A DNA stretch of 64,000 nt from SAR116 cluster bacterium AG-426-I14. GTDB lineage: Bacteria; Pseudomonadota; Alphaproteobacteria; Puniceispirillales; Marisalimonadaceae. The notes beneath the pieces were generated by a model, which worked only from the letters and a program-made list of their open reading frames with translations, was not told the origin of the DNA and ran no database searches. The position numbers and the translations under genes were made by a program. Of this stretch, positions 45,673 to 55,390 are shown in pieces; position 1 is the first letter of the stretch; each line of letters begins with the position of its first letter. The stretch is taken from contig QCNS01000007.1 in NCBI GenBank assembly GCA_003210055.1, positions 1 through 64,000 of the forward strand, given 5' to 3'.

Positions 45673-46656
45673 ATGAAACAAAGGGTTGTTAAGCTTACTG
45701 ATTTTGGTGCCTCTGAAAACATGGTTATTTTTGAAGCAGATATTCCAGAACCTAAAGCAGATCAAATTATTGTTAAAAATAATGCTATTGGTCTAAATTA
45801 CTTAGATACTTATTTCAGAACAGGTTTATATCCATGGCCAAATGAAGATGATTTAAAAATACCTGGTTCAGAGGGTGTAGGAAATGTTTATGCAGTAGGT
45901 TCCAATGTAAAGGATTTTAGAGAAGGGGATAGGGTGTCTTATGTTACACCTGTTGGTGCATATGCTGAGTATGCAGTGGTAAATGCTTTACATGCCGTTA
46001 AAATAAAAGTTGATGTAAAAGACCATGATGTTGTTGCTAGTACTCTTAAAGGGTTAACAACACATTATCTTTTACATTTAACAATTAAGTTAAATAACAA
46101 TATGACTGCTCTAGTTCATGCTGCCGCAGGTGGAGTAGGACAACTCATGGGACAATGGGGTTCAGAAATTGGGGCTACAATGATTGGTACAGCAGGTGGT
46201 TCCGATAAAGTTGATGCAGCAAAAAAAGCTGGTTATCATCATGTGATTGATTATAAAAGTGAGGACTTTGTAAAAGAGGTTATGAAAATAACAAATAATA
46301 AAAAATGTGATGTGGTTTATGATAGTGTAGCAAAAGATGTTTTCCCTGGCTCAATGGACTGTTTAAAACCTAGAGGGTTGTGGGTTCTTTTTGGACAAGC
46401 ATCTGGACCTATAACTGATTTTAATTTAGCTTCATTGTCAGCAAAAGGATCACTTTTTGTAACAAGACCAACTTTATTCACATATATTGCAAATAGAGAA
46501 GAATATAATGATGCTTCTCATCAATTATATAGTCGAATTGCAGATGGAAGATTAAATATAGCTATTCACAAAACAATGCCTTTAGAAGAAGTTGTTGCAG
46601 CTCACAATGAACTGGAAGGAAGACAAACAAAAGGCGCAATAGTCTTTACTCTATAA
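45673..46656 (+). CDS. Quinone oxidoreductase (zeta-crystallin-like, MDR family)
   Basis: 327 residues from ATG 45673, preceded by CGGAG; a TTG at 45652 is the longer alternative. Medium-chain reductase fold with no zinc site: NAIGLNYLDTYFRTGLYPWP, PGSEGVG and VHAAAGGVGQLMGQWG (NADPH motif). Matches NADPH:quinone oxidoreductase (QorA). The GST gene follows after 15 bases with its own AAGGAG, so the pair may respond to electrophile stress. Confidence 0.9.
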   Translation: MKQRVVKLTDFGASENMVIFEADIPEPKADQIIVKNNAIGLNYLDTYFRTGLYPWPNEDDLKIPGSEGVGNVYAVGSNVKDFREGDRVSYVTPVGAYAEYAVVNALHAVKIKVDVKDHDVVASTLKGLTTHYLLHLTIKLNNNMTALVHAAAGGVGQLMGQWGSEIGATMIGTAGGSDKVDAAKKAGYHHVIDYKSEDFVKEVMKITNNKKCDVVYDSVAKDVFPGSMDCLKPRGLWVLFGQASGPITDFNLASLSAKGSLFVTRPTLFTYIANREEYNDASHQLYSRIADGRLNIAIHKTMPLEEVVAAHNELEGRQTKGAIVFTL

Positions 46657-46671
46657 TTTTAAGGAGAAAAA

Positions 46672-47310
46672 ATGATTGATTTATACACATGGCACACGCC
46701 AAATGGACGTAAAATTTCAATAATGTTAGAGGAAATAGGGTTGGATTATAATGTTTATCCAATAAACATTGCCAAGGATGAGCAGTTTCAAGACCATTTT
46801 TTAAAAATTTCACCAAATAATAGAATACCCGCTATCGTTGATAAAAATAATGATAATTATGCTCTATTTGAATCTGGTGCAATTTTAATGTATTTAGCTG
46901 AAAAATCTGGAAAATTACTTAATTTCGATAATAAAGATGAATATTATAGAACAATTGAGTGGTTAATGTGGCAAATGGGTGGTGTTGGGCCAATGTTTGG
47001 TCAAGTTCATCACTTTGTAAAATATAATAAAGGAAAGTCAGAATATTCTGAACAGAGATATTCCAAGGAAGCGAAAAGATTATATGGTGTTATGAATAAA
47101 AAACTAGGAAACCATCAATTTGTTGCAGGAAAATCATATAGTATTGCTGATATATCTATTTGGCCTTGGACAGCTAGGTTTGATTGGCAAGAAGTTGATT
47201 TAAATGAATTTCCAAATGTTGTTAGGTGGTACAAGGAAATGGCTGACAGGCCAGCTGTCCAAAAAGGGTGGTTAGTCCCACAAAATGATCAAGTTATTCC
47301 AATACCATAA
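46672..47310 (+). CDS. Glutathione S-transferase, YfcG/GstB-like
   Basis: 212 residues. YTWHTPNGRKISIMLEEIGL at the N-terminus and PNNRIPAIVD (cis-Pro), then FESGAILMYLAEKSG, match the nu-class/YfcG type that binds glutathione or glutathione disulfide. The C-terminal domain has SIADISIWPW. AAGGAG is 6-7 bases before ATG. Follows the quinone oxidoreductase; thiol redox or detoxification role. Confidence 0.9.
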   Translation: MIDLYTWHTPNGRKISIMLEEIGLDYNVYPINIAKDEQFQDHFLKISPNNRIPAIVDKNNDNYALFESGAILMYLAEKSGKLLNFDNKDEYYRTIEWLMWQMGGVGPMFGQVHHFVKYNKGKSEYSEQRYSKEAKRLYGVMNKKLGNHQFVAGKSYSIADISIWPWTARFDWQEVDLNEFPNVVRWYKEMADRPAVQKGWLVPQNDQVIPIP

Positions 47311-47317
47311 AGTTCGA

Positions 47318-48316
47318 ATGTTTAAAATAGCAATAGCAGGTCTTGGTTGGTGGGGAAAGGTTATAATCAATAGATTATCTAATTCCAAAAAAGTTAAAAT
47401 TGTATTTTTAATTGATCCTCAGCCAGATAATGAAGCTAAAACAATAGCTAAAAGTAAAAACTTAACTATATATAACAACTTTGAAGAAGCTGTGTTGAGT
47501 TGTAAATTAGATGGTATCATTCTTTGTACTCCAAATACACTTCATATGAAACAAACAATTTTTTGTGCAAAATATGGGATAAATGTTTATTGTGAAAAAC
47601 CTCTTTCTCTTAAGCCTGTTGAAGCAAAAAAAATGATAGATGTTTGTAATCAAAATAATATTATCTTAGGAGTAGGTCATGAAAGAAGGTTTGAAAAAGG
47701 TTGGTTGAAATTAAAAGATTTAGTTTCTTCAGAAGTTTTAGGAAAAATAATGTATGCAGAAGCCCACTTTAGTCATGATAAACTCGCAGGATTGTCAAAA
47801 GATAATTGGAGAGCAAACCCAAAAATAGCTCCTGCAGCAGGAATGACCGCTATGGGGGTTCATCTAACAGATTTAATGATTTGGCTTTTTGGTTCGGTGG
47901 AAAAGGTCTTTGCAACAACATCAAAAAGAATTCTAAAATTCAAAACTGGAGATGTCGTTTCTGCTACCTTGCTTCATAAAGATGGTTTAAGCTCCCAGAT
48001 TACAGCAATTTTAAAAACTCCTCATTATCAAAGAGTCACAATTTTTGGAGACAAAGGATGGGTAGAGCTTATTGATAGTTCTCATCCAGACACACCAGGT
48101 CCGTCAGAATTAATACTTAGAATGAATAATGGTAAAATTAAAAAAACTAACTTGAATTGGACTGATACTGTCTCTGCGAATATTAATAACTTTATAAATG
48201 CCGTACAAAGAAAAAAAGAATATATTTTTACAGATGAAGAAAAGTTTCAGAATGTAGCTGTTCTTGATGCAATAAATAAATCTAGTTTAAAAAGAAAAGT
48301 GATAAATATAAAATAA
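47318..48316 (+). CDS. Gfo/Idh/MocA-family oxidoreductase
   Basis: 332 residues from ATG 47318, 7 bases after the GST stop; upstream start codons lie inside the GST gene. Rossmann motif AGLGWWGKV, then GIILCTPNTLH, the EKPLSLKP motif (catalytic Lys) and the VGHERRFEKGW segment. NAD(P)-dependent sugar or inositol-type dehydrogenase. It abuts holB (5 bases), where many alphaproteobacteria carry tmk. Substrate unknown. Confidence 0.88.
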   Translation: MFKIAIAGLGWWGKVIINRLSNSKKVKIVFLIDPQPDNEAKTIAKSKNLTIYNNFEEAVLSCKLDGIILCTPNTLHMKQTIFCAKYGINVYCEKPLSLKPVEAKKMIDVCNQNNIILGVGHERRFEKGWLKLKDLVSSEVLGKIMYAEAHFSHDKLAGLSKDNWRANPKIAPAAGMTAMGVHLTDLMIWLFGSVEKVFATTSKRILKFKTGDVVSATLLHKDGLSSQITAILKTPHYQRVTIFGDKGWVELIDSSHPDTPGPSELILRMNNGKIKKTNLNWTDTVSANINNFINAVQRKKEYIFTDEEKFQNVAVLDAINKSSLKRKVINIK

Positions 48317-48321
48317 CTATT

Positions 48322-49341
48322 ATGTCTGATGACTTTATTTTTGATGAAGAATTAAGCTCTAATATTGCTAATTTAATAGTTAAACACTCTAGTGCATCTT
48401 TTTTGTTTTATGGAATTGAGGGAATTGGTAAAAAATCAATGGCTTCGATTATTACAAACAACCTATTAAATTTACATGAAAATAATTTTAATGAAATTAG
48501 TTCAAACCCTTTGAAACTAATAAAAAATATTCGGTATAATTCAAAAGAAGAAAATCTTTTTTTCAATAATACACATCCTGATTATTATCTTTTGGTAAGT
48601 GAAGAACATAAAAAAATATCAGTTGATGAAACTAGAAAGTTAAACCATTTTTTTCATAATACAAAAAGCATCTCAAATGTAAAAGTAGTGATTATTGATG
48701 GAATTGAAGATCTTACTCTTAGTGCAACCAATATGATTTTAAAGTTATTAGAAGAGCCTCCAGAAAAAACGTATATCTTTATTATTTCTAACAAACAATC
48801 CAATTTATTGAAAACTGTTAACTCAAGGTTATTTAAGTTTTATTTCAAACCATTAAAAAAAGATGAATTTCTTCGTATTCTATCAAATTTTAAAAATTTC
48901 AATCTTTCGTCTGATGAAATAGAACTTGCTTGTGACATTTACTGTTGTAGTCCTGGATTAGCTAAAAAATATTATGATAAAAATTTATACAGTAATTATC
49001 TAAATTGTTTGGATTATTTTGTTAAATCTTTAAAAGATAAAAACTTTGAAGGAGTCTATGATTTTATTAAATCGAAAGATAATTTAAAAGATGAGTACAA
49101 TTTAGTTAGAATAATTAATAGAATTGTTAAAAATTTATTAATTTTTGAATCTGAGAAAACTCTATTAGATGGTATAACAAATCATGAAAAAAAATTGATA
49201 ACATCCATGTCACAAAATGATAAATGCGATAATTTATATGAAAAGTATGTTAATTTGCAAAAAGATTTGTATCATTCCGAACAACTAAATGTGAATAAAT
49301 TTGATATTATCGATAATTTCATTAAAAGTTTAAATTATTAA
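48322..49341 (+). CDS. holB: DNA polymerase III delta' subunit-like clamp-loader protein
   Basis: 339 residues. ATPase fold with Walker A-like GIEGIGKKS, then KVVIIDGIEDLTLSATNMILKLLEEPPEKTYIFIISNK, the DnaX-family helical pattern. No zinc Cys cluster is evident. Part of the replisome clamp loader. Upstream of metG by 3 bases in the classical holB-metG-tatD run. Confidence 0.87.
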   Translation: MSDDFIFDEELSSNIANLIVKHSSASFLFYGIEGIGKKSMASIITNNLLNLHENNFNEISSNPLKLIKNIRYNSKEENLFFNNTHPDYYLLVSEEHKKISVDETRKLNHFFHNTKSISNVKVVIIDGIEDLTLSATNMILKLLEEPPEKTYIFIISNKQSNLLKTVNSRLFKFYFKPLKKDEFLRILSNFKNFNLSSDEIELACDIYCCSPGLAKKYYDKNLYSNYLNCLDYFVKSLKDKNFEGVYDFIKSKDNLKDEYNLVRIINRIVKNLLIFESEKTLLDGITNHEKKLITSMSQNDKCDNLYEKYVNLQKDLYHSEQLNVNKFDIIDNFIKSLNY

Positions 49342-49344
49342 TTT

Positions 49345-50856
49345 ATGAAGAATTTTTATATAACCACACCTATTTATTATGTTAATGATGTTCCGCATAT
49401 AGGTCATGCATATACTAGTTTAGCCTGTGATGTTATCTCAAGGTTTAAGAGGCTTGATGGATATGATGTATTTTTTTTAACTGGTACAGATGAGCATGGG
49501 CAAAAGGTTGAAAAAGCAGCAAAAAACAAAGATATAAAACCAATTGATTTTGTAAATAATGTTTCTTCAAATTTTAGAAATTTATCAAAGACACTTAATT
49601 TATCTAATAATGATTTTATAAGAACGACAGAACAAAGACATTTAGAGAGTTGTCAGAAATTATGGAAAAAGCTTTTAGAATCTGGGAATATTTATCTAGA
49701 TAAATACTCTGGGTGGTATTCTGTAAGAGATGAAGCTTTTTTTGGCGAAAATGAAATTCAAAATGGATTAGCACCGACTGGTGCGAAAGTAGAGTGGGTT
49801 GAAGAGCCTTCATACTTTTTCAAACTATCAGACTGGCAAGATAGATTGTTAGCTTTTTATAGAGAGAATGAAGGTTTCATTCTTCCAAAAACTAGACGAA
49901 ATGAAGTTATAAGTTTTGTCGAGGGAGGTTTAAAAGATTTGTCGATAAGTAGAACAAGTTTTAATTGGGGTGTAAAGGTTCCTAATGATGAAAATCATAT
50001 CATGTATGTATGGTTGGATGCACTTACTAATTACATCACTGCAGCAAATTATAATTCAAATAATAATGATTTTTCTAAACTATGGCCAGCAGATATTCAT
50101 ATGGTTGGTAAAGATATACTTAGATTTCATGCTGTTTATTGGCCTGCTTTTTTGATGGCAGCTGATTTACCATTACCAAAGCGAATTTTTGCTCATGGTT
50201 GGTGGACAAATGAAGGCGAAAAAATATCAAAATCTGTAGGTAATGTGATTGACCCAATAACAATAATAAATGATTTTGGTCTAGACCAAATTAGATACTT
50301 TTTAATAAGAGAAGTTCCTTTTGGAAATGACGGAGATTTCTCAAAAAATCAATTAATTTTGAGAATAAATAGTGATTTAGCAAATAACTTAGGTAATTTG
50401 TATCAACGAGTTATTTCATTTTCCTTTAAATTTTGTAATCAGATGGTTCCTAATCATAACAACAATATTCAAGATGAAGATCTCAAAGTTATCGAGCTTT
50501 TTTCTAAAAGTATTAATATCTTGAAAAAACAAATTGATGAACAAAAATTAGATGAATGCATAAAATTAATTTGGAAGAACATTACTGAGGCAAATAAATA
50601 TATTGATACACAAGCTCCTTGGAGCTTAAAGGATAAGAACCCGGAAAGAATGAGTGTTATACTTTATACTTTAATAGAATTCTTGAGGCAAGCTGGTATA
50701 ATGTTACAACCTTTTATACCTGATACTGCAGAAAAAATTCTTGATAGTTTGTCTATTAATATAAATAAAAGAACTTTCGAGAATATAGATGATAGAATTA
50801 GTCCTAATATTGTGATAAATAAACCTGAAGTTCTCTTCCCAAGAATTGATAATTAA
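49345..50856 (+). CDS. metG: Methionyl-tRNA synthetase
   Basis: 503 residues, the short form without a C-terminal tRNA-binding domain. HIGH-like motif in PHIGHAYTSLACDV and KISKS (the KMSKS loop) are intact, with LTGTDEHGQKVEKAA and HMVGKDILRFHAVYWPA between. Charges tRNA-Met. ATG at 49345 is 3 bases after holB. Confidence 0.97.
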   Translation: MKNFYITTPIYYVNDVPHIGHAYTSLACDVISRFKRLDGYDVFFLTGTDEHGQKVEKAAKNKDIKPIDFVNNVSSNFRNLSKTLNLSNNDFIRTTEQRHLESCQKLWKKLLESGNIYLDKYSGWYSVRDEAFFGENEIQNGLAPTGAKVEWVEEPSYFFKLSDWQDRLLAFYRENEGFILPKTRRNEVISFVEGGLKDLSISRTSFNWGVKVPNDENHIMYVWLDALTNYITAANYNSNNNDFSKLWPADIHMVGKDILRFHAVYWPAFLMAADLPLPKRIFAHGWWTNEGEKISKSVGNVIDPITIINDFGLDQIRYFLIREVPFGNDGDFSKNQLILRINSDLANNLGNLYQRVISFSFKFCNQMVPNHNNNIQDEDLKVIELFSKSINILKKQIDEQKLDECIKLIWKNITEANKYIDTQAPWSLKDKNPERMSVILYTLIEFLRQAGIMLQPFIPDTAEKILDSLSININKRTFENIDDRISPNIVINKPEVLFPRIDN

Positions 50857-50857
50857 C

Positions 50858-51667
50858 ATGACTGAAGTAAAGCTAATAGATACTCATGCACATTTAGATT
50901 TCCCAGAATTATGTCCTAGAATTACAGATGTTCTAAGTGATGCAAAAAAAAATAAAGTTACTGATGTTGTTACTATATCCACTCATTTAGATAAAATTAA
51001 TACAATTATTGATTTATCAAAACAATATTCAGAAATTTTTTTTACTGTAGGAGTCCATCCTAATAATGCGCATAAAGATTCCAATTATAAAAATGGTAAT
51101 ATGATGATCGATATTTCTAAAAATAATAAATGCGTAGGAATAGGTGAGGGTGGGCTTGATTATTTTTATTCTATGGAATTTGTCGATTACCAAAAAGAAT
51201 CGTTTATAACCCAAATAAATGTAGCAAGAGATACAAAATTACCACTGATTATTCATTCTAGAAATGCTGATAAAGATATGATCGATATTTTAACCAGTGA
51301 ATTTAAGAACGGTTCCTTCAAGGCTATTTTGCATTGTTTTAGTTCTGGATCAGAACTTGCTAAATGCGGTTTAGACTTGAATTTTTTTATATCTTTTTCT
51401 GGTATAGTTACTTTTAATTCTGCAAAACAGATTCAGGAAATAGCCAAAGATGTACCTCTTGATAAAATTTTAATTGAAACGGACTCACCTTATTTGTCAC
51501 CTTCTCCATATAGAGGATCAATTAATGAACCTAAAAATTGTTTTTATACTGCAAAATTTATATCTGAATTAAAAAATATAGAGTTTGAAGAATTCGCAGA
51601 AAACACATATAGAAACTCTTTAAATATTTATCAAAAAATTAGACAATGGAAAACAAATGAAAATTAA
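50858..51667 (+). CDS. tatD: TatD-family metal-dependent DNase
   Basis: 269 residues from ATG 50858, one base after metG's stop. LIDTHAHLDF (HxH metal site), GEGGLDYFY, HSRNADKD, LHCFSSG and LIETDSPYLSP are all present. 3'-5' exonuclease or deoxyribonuclease of the PHP-like amidohydrolase fold. Its stop overlaps the MBL hydrolase start by 11 bases. Confidence 0.95.
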   Translation: MTEVKLIDTHAHLDFPELCPRITDVLSDAKKNKVTDVVTISTHLDKINTIIDLSKQYSEIFFTVGVHPNNAHKDSNYKNGNMMIDISKNNKCVGIGEGGLDYFYSMEFVDYQKESFITQINVARDTKLPLIIHSRNADKDMIDILTSEFKNGSFKAILHCFSSGSELAKCGLDLNFFISFSGIVTFNSAKQIQEIAKDVPLDKILIETDSPYLSPSPYRGSINEPKNCFYTAKFISELKNIEFEEFAENTYRNSLNIYQKIRQWKTNEN

Positions 51668-52433
51668 TGTTTTGGGCACAGGTACTTCCGTAGGTATTCC
51701 ATCAATTGGTAAACTAGGTTGGGGGAAATGTAATCCTGATAATCCAAAAAATAGGCGTCAAAGATGTGCAATTACAGTTGAAAATAATAATACACGAGTT
51801 CTCGTAGATGCTGGCCCAGATATAAAAAATCAATTATGGGATAATAATATTGATAAAATTGACTCACTTTTAATAACACATGAGCATTCTGATCATGTAT
51901 CTGGTCTTGATGAATTGAGACCTTTTTATTTTACTACACGACAAAAAATTGATGTTTTTACTCACAAAAGAACCGCCTCATTCATTAAAAAGCGTTTTGA
52001 TTATTTATTTACTAAAAGTTCAAACTCACAATCTTACTTTGAGCCTCCTTTGAAAATGAATATTATTAATTTTTATGAAGAATTTGTAATAGGAAATATA
52101 AATATTAAGACAATTAAACAAGACCATGGAGTAATGAGCACTCTTGGGTATATATTTAATAATAAATTTGCTTATTGTACTGATGTTGTAAATTTCCCTA
52201 AAAAAAGTTTTGATTTGTTATATGATCTTGATGTTTTAATTATAACTGGATTAAGAAAAAATCCTCATATTGCTCATGCTCATTTTGATATGACATTTAA
52301 GTGGATTGAGGAATTAAAACCTAAATTTACCTACTTAACCCATTTTAGCCCAGACAGTGACCATGAAGAAGTTTTAAAGTTATGCCCAATGAATGTTGAG
52401 CCAGCTTACGATGGTTTAATAATAAATATATAA
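51657..52433 (+). CDS. MBL-fold metallo-hydrolase (PhnP-like)
   Basis: 258 residues. GTGTSVGIPSIG, THEHSDHVSGLDELRPF (HxHxDH) and the YLTHFSPDSDH His are in family order. PhnP-type phosphodiesterases hydrolyse cyclic phosphates, and the position after tatD is common in Alphaproteobacteria. Last gene of the run; followed by a 167-base gap with an 11-bp hairpin. Confidence 0.88.
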   Translation: MKINVLGTGTSVGIPSIGKLGWGKCNPDNPKNRRQRCAITVENNNTRVLVDAGPDIKNQLWDNNIDKIDSLLITHEHSDHVSGLDELRPFYFTTRQKIDVFTHKRTASFIKKRFDYLFTKSSNSQSYFEPPLKMNIINFYEEFVIGNINIKTIKQDHGVMSTLGYIFNNKFAYCTDVVNFPKKSFDLLYDLDVLIITGLRKNPHIAHAHFDMTFKWIEELKPKFTYLTHFSPDSDHEEVLKLCPMNVEPAYDGLIINI

Positions 52434-52531
52434 ATAAATTACATAATATATATTATGCGACAAAGAACTAAATAATTATTTTATAACATATACATATCGC
52501 CTATTTCACTTTGATATTAAATTAGAAGTAT

Positions 52532-52559
52532 AACTGTCTAATATAATAATTAGACAGTT
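52532..52559. terminator. 11-bp perfect hairpin between convergent genes
   Basis: AACTGTCTAAT, loop ATAATA, ATTAGACAGTT form a perfect stem in the 52434-52600 gap between the MBL hydrolase and the small lipoprotein, with TTT after it on the plus strand. The symmetric stem could serve both directions. The rest of the gap is AT-rich with no ORF or further structure that I can see. Confidence 0.6.
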
Positions 52560-52600
52560 TCCTATTAAATAAAAAATATATGAAATGATTTATAATTTAA

Positions 52601-52816
52601 TTAGAACCAGCTAAACGGATTCCACCATGTGGCATCAGAATCTTCATCCTTTGTTTCTTCAACTTTTTTACTTTCATCAGTTGCGCCAATTTGCATCCAA
52701 CTTGGAACAAGAGAATTGTAATCAGATTTATCATAAATAAATTCACCCTTTGATGAACAATTTGATAATAATGATATCGATAGTATAGTTAGAATTAAAA
52801 TAAATTTTTTTTTCAT
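52601..52816 (-). CDS. Small lipoprotein of unknown function
   Basis: 71 residues. Signal peptide with lipobox SLLSNC (Cys20). The mature part contains YNSLVPSWMQIG and an acidic linker, and ends DATWWNPFSWF, an aromatic tail that would suit contact with a membrane or a partner. No recognised Pfam family. A GGAGC ribosome site precedes the ATG on the minus strand. Monocistronic, flanked by the 52532 hairpin and the PhyH gene. Confidence 0.7.
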   Translation of the reverse strand: MKKKFILILTILSISLLSNCSSKGEFIYDKSDYNSLVPSWMQIGATDESKKVEETKDEDSDATWWNPFSWF

Positions 52817-52876
52817 TGCTAAGCTCCTTGATACAAGTATTAAACATAGTTTATTGATTTATTGCAATTTTATTAT

Positions 52877-53749
52877 TTAAGTATAATGAGTGAATGGGAA
52901 ATCTTTAGGTCTTTGCAACCAATTATCCTTACAATATTCAGTGTTTCTACTAAAAAAATGTAATACATACGCATTTCTAGACAAGTTTGACGTATTTTTT
53001 GAACTTTTATGAGCCAATGAACCATGAAAAAGAATAATAGAACCTTTTTTTGCACACAAAGGATACTTTTGTCCATCAACCCAATCTTTTTTATTTAAAG
53101 TTTCTCTGATAATTTGACCTTTAACATGTTTTACTCTTTTTCTTATATTTTCAACATGAGAGCCAGGTATTACATAAAGACATCCATTGTTTTCATTTGC
53201 ATCATCTATGGCAGTCCATATTGCTGTACAGCTCAATGGTTTTGTTAACAAATAAGTTGAGTCTTGATGCCATAAATACTCTCCACCAATAAAAGGTTGT
53301 TTAAATATATAAGATGATTGGCTAAGAGTGGGGTTTTTAAGATTAATAATATCAAGTAAATTCTTAAATTTTTTGTTATAAGAAAATTTTTTAAACACTT
53401 TATCTAAATCATGCAAACAATGCCCTAACTTACTGATACAATTTATTTTTTTATCTATAAAATTACCATTTTTATCTATCATTTCATCTTCATAGAAGTA
53501 GTTAATCTTATAAGCAGATGATAAAAAATTATTATCAGAATGGTGATTATTTTTTTTTAGTGAAAACCCTATTGTTTTTAAAGATTTATCTTCTTCTACT
53601 AGCCGTTCAGCTCTTTTTTTCATTTCCTGACATTGAATCAAGCTAAATACATTTTCTACAACAAGAAAACCATAAGCTTTATAATATTTCTGCGCATTTT
53701 CAGGTTCTTCTAATACCTGATTGTAGGTAAATGTACTTTCTAATTTCAT
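52877..53749 (-). CDS. Phytanoyl-CoA dioxygenase (PhyH) family protein
   Basis: 290 residues. Fe(II)/2-oxoglutarate dioxygenase: YKAYGFLVVENVF start, HQDSTYLL (His-x-Asp iron ligands), TAIDDANENNGCLYVIPGSH, and the distal His in HGSLAHKSSKN with a following Arg for 2-oxoglutarate. Hydroxylates an unknown substrate in the cytoplasm. 5 bases downstream of the cupin gene, so a two-gene operon. Confidence 0.85.
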   Translation of the reverse strand: MKLESTFTYNQVLEEPENAQKYYKAYGFLVVENVFSLIQCQEMKKRAERLVEEDKSLKTIGFSLKKNNHHSDNNFLSSAYKINYFYEDEMIDKNGNFIDKKINCISKLGHCLHDLDKVFKKFSYNKKFKNLLDIINLKNPTLSQSSYIFKQPFIGGEYLWHQDSTYLLTKPLSCTAIWTAIDDANENNGCLYVIPGSHVENIRKRVKHVKGQIIRETLNKKDWVDGQKYPLCAKKGSIILFHGSLAHKSSKNTSNLSRNAYVLHFFSRNTEYCKDNWLQRPKDFPFTHYT

Positions 53750-53754
53750 ACAAT

Positions 53755-54120
53755 TTATACAGTGAAAGTTTCAAATTTTGAAGGGCTTGTAATTTCAATT
53801 AATTCTAAATCGTCAGAATGTTCAATCTCTCTATGATGTATTTCAGGCGGCTGATACACGACATCACCTTTTTTTAAAACATGAGTTCCCTCACCTTTAT
53901 ACTCAAATTTAACCCAGCCTTTTAAAATATAAACCATTTGAAAATTTAATTTATGATAATGCCAATCGCCATTAGCATGTTTTCCCTCTATAGCTTTGAT
54001 TACATTTGCCCCGTAATCCCCTTTTGTAGCTTCTTCAATACCTAAATCTTTGTATTCAAAAAAACCTCTAAGACCTTTTGTAAAATCATTATCTTTATTT
54101 CTTGTAATTTTAAACTTCAT
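53755..54120 (-). CDS. Cupin-domain protein
   Basis: 121 residues. Single cupin: HANGDWHYHKLNFQMVYILKGWVKFEYKGEG (metal His pair region), then KKGDVVYQPPEIHHREIEHS. Might bind an iron or a substrate as a dioxygenase-like or regulatory cupin. Precedes the PhyH gene by 5 bases, suggesting sequential steps or substrate binding. Confidence 0.85.
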   Translation of the reverse strand: MKFKITRNKDNDFTKGLRGFFEYKDLGIEEATKGDYGANVIKAIEGKHANGDWHYHKLNFQMVYILKGWVKFEYKGEGTHVLKKGDVVYQPPEIHHREIEHSDDLELIEITSPSKFETFTV

Positions 54121-54229
54121 ACAATCTTCCTCGAATCAAATATAAGTTAATAAATATGTCTTTATATTCTAAACTAAATCTTCATAATTAATAAATAACT
54201 TGTTAAATTTTATTTTGGAAGGAAAAATT

Positions 54230-55288
54230 GTGGAACTTAGACCTTATGGAGCTACTGCAGCTAGACAACATTTTGAAAGAAAAGAAAGATATTCTAAAAA
54301 CTTAACAATTGACGCTCATTGTCATCTTCACGTTCAGGAAGCAGCTGACTTGGTGGTAGATTTGTTTGATCCATTGATGGTACCAGCCTTTAAATCAACA
54401 AATGAAATTACTTCTAAGCAAAACAAACAACAATCTGAAGATAGAATGTTAAACTTAACTAATCTAGATCAAAGATTAAAAGACATGGATAGACAAGGTA
54501 TAGATATGCAGTTATTAATACCTGTTCCATTTCAAGCTTATTATGCAATAAGAAACGCTAGAGGCCTCAAAGCGATACAGATTATAAATAATACTCTTTC
54601 TAAAGTATCCGAAAAAAGACCAGATAGGTTTATTTCTTTAGGCACATTGCCTTTACAAGATGGTGATGCAGCTGCAAAAGAGTTAGAAAGAGGAGTAAAA
54701 GAGCTTGGATTAAAAGGCTTTCAAATTTTAGGCACTGTTGACGGTCATGAATTATCAGATCCAATATTAGATCCATTTTGGGAGACAGCAGAAAAATTAA
54801 ATACTTTGATTTTCCTTCATCCTAATGGTTACCCACAAGGAGATAGATTAAAAAATCATTATTTTAATAATGTTATTGGAAATCCATTAGATACAACAGT
54901 AGCTTTGCATCATTTAATCTTCGATGGCACATTAGAAAAATTTAAAAATTTGAAAATACTTGTATCTCACGGGGGTGGTTATTTACCTGCTTATTCAGGA
55001 AGGATAGATCATGCTTGGGGGGCAAGACCTGATTGTAGATTAAAAATAAAGTCACCTCCTACATCATATTTGAAGAAATTATATTTTGATACAATTGTAT
55101 TTACATATGAACAGTTAGATTATCTGGTAAGTATGTTTGGTTCAGACCATATAGTAATGGGTACAGATTACCCATATGATATGGCTGAGGATGACCCCAT
55201 TGGACATGTTTTAGGTTCTACAAGTTTATCAGAACAAGACATTAAAAACATTACTGGTGAAAATGCATCAAAGTTACTTAAACTATAA
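54230..55288 (+). CDS. Amidohydrolase-2-family decarboxylase/hydrolase (ACMSD-like)
   Basis: 352 residues from GTG 54230, chosen because GGAAGGA lies 6 bases before it; a TTG at 54200 is a longer option. Metal motif IDAHCHLHV, then LIFLHPNGYPQGDR, VSHGGGYLPAY and MGTDYPYDMAEDDP (Asp), as in aminocarboxymuconate-semialdehyde decarboxylase-like enzymes. Probably acts on a carboxylate that the downstream TctABC system could import. Gap of 102 bases to the Gfo/Idh gene. Confidence 0.88.
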   Translation: MELRPYGATAARQHFERKERYSKNLTIDAHCHLHVQEAADLVVDLFDPLMVPAFKSTNEITSKQNKQQSEDRMLNLTNLDQRLKDMDRQGIDMQLLIPVPFQAYYAIRNARGLKAIQIINNTLSKVSEKRPDRFISLGTLPLQDGDAAAKELERGVKELGLKGFQILGTVDGHELSDPILDPFWETAEKLNTLIFLHPNGYPQGDRLKNHYFNNVIGNPLDTTVALHHLIFDGTLEKFKNLKILVSHGGGYLPAYSGRIDHAWGARPDCRLKIKSPPTSYLKKLYFDTIVFTYEQLDYLVSMFGSDHIVMGTDYPYDMAEDDPIGHVLGSTSLSEQDIKNITGENASKLLKL

Positions 55289-55390
55289 CTTAGCTTAACG
55301 AATTATCAGTTTAACTTATAATTTAAATTAGATTTTATCATTTTGTTTACTTTCATTTCTAAACTAGAGTTTATTTAAGGAGATTTTATT

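Noticed and set aside
52434-52600. Possible small RNA or hidden gene in the gap between the MBL hydrolase and the small lipoprotein
   Set aside because: Only one hairpin is visible; the rest is AT-rich with no ORF or other structure.
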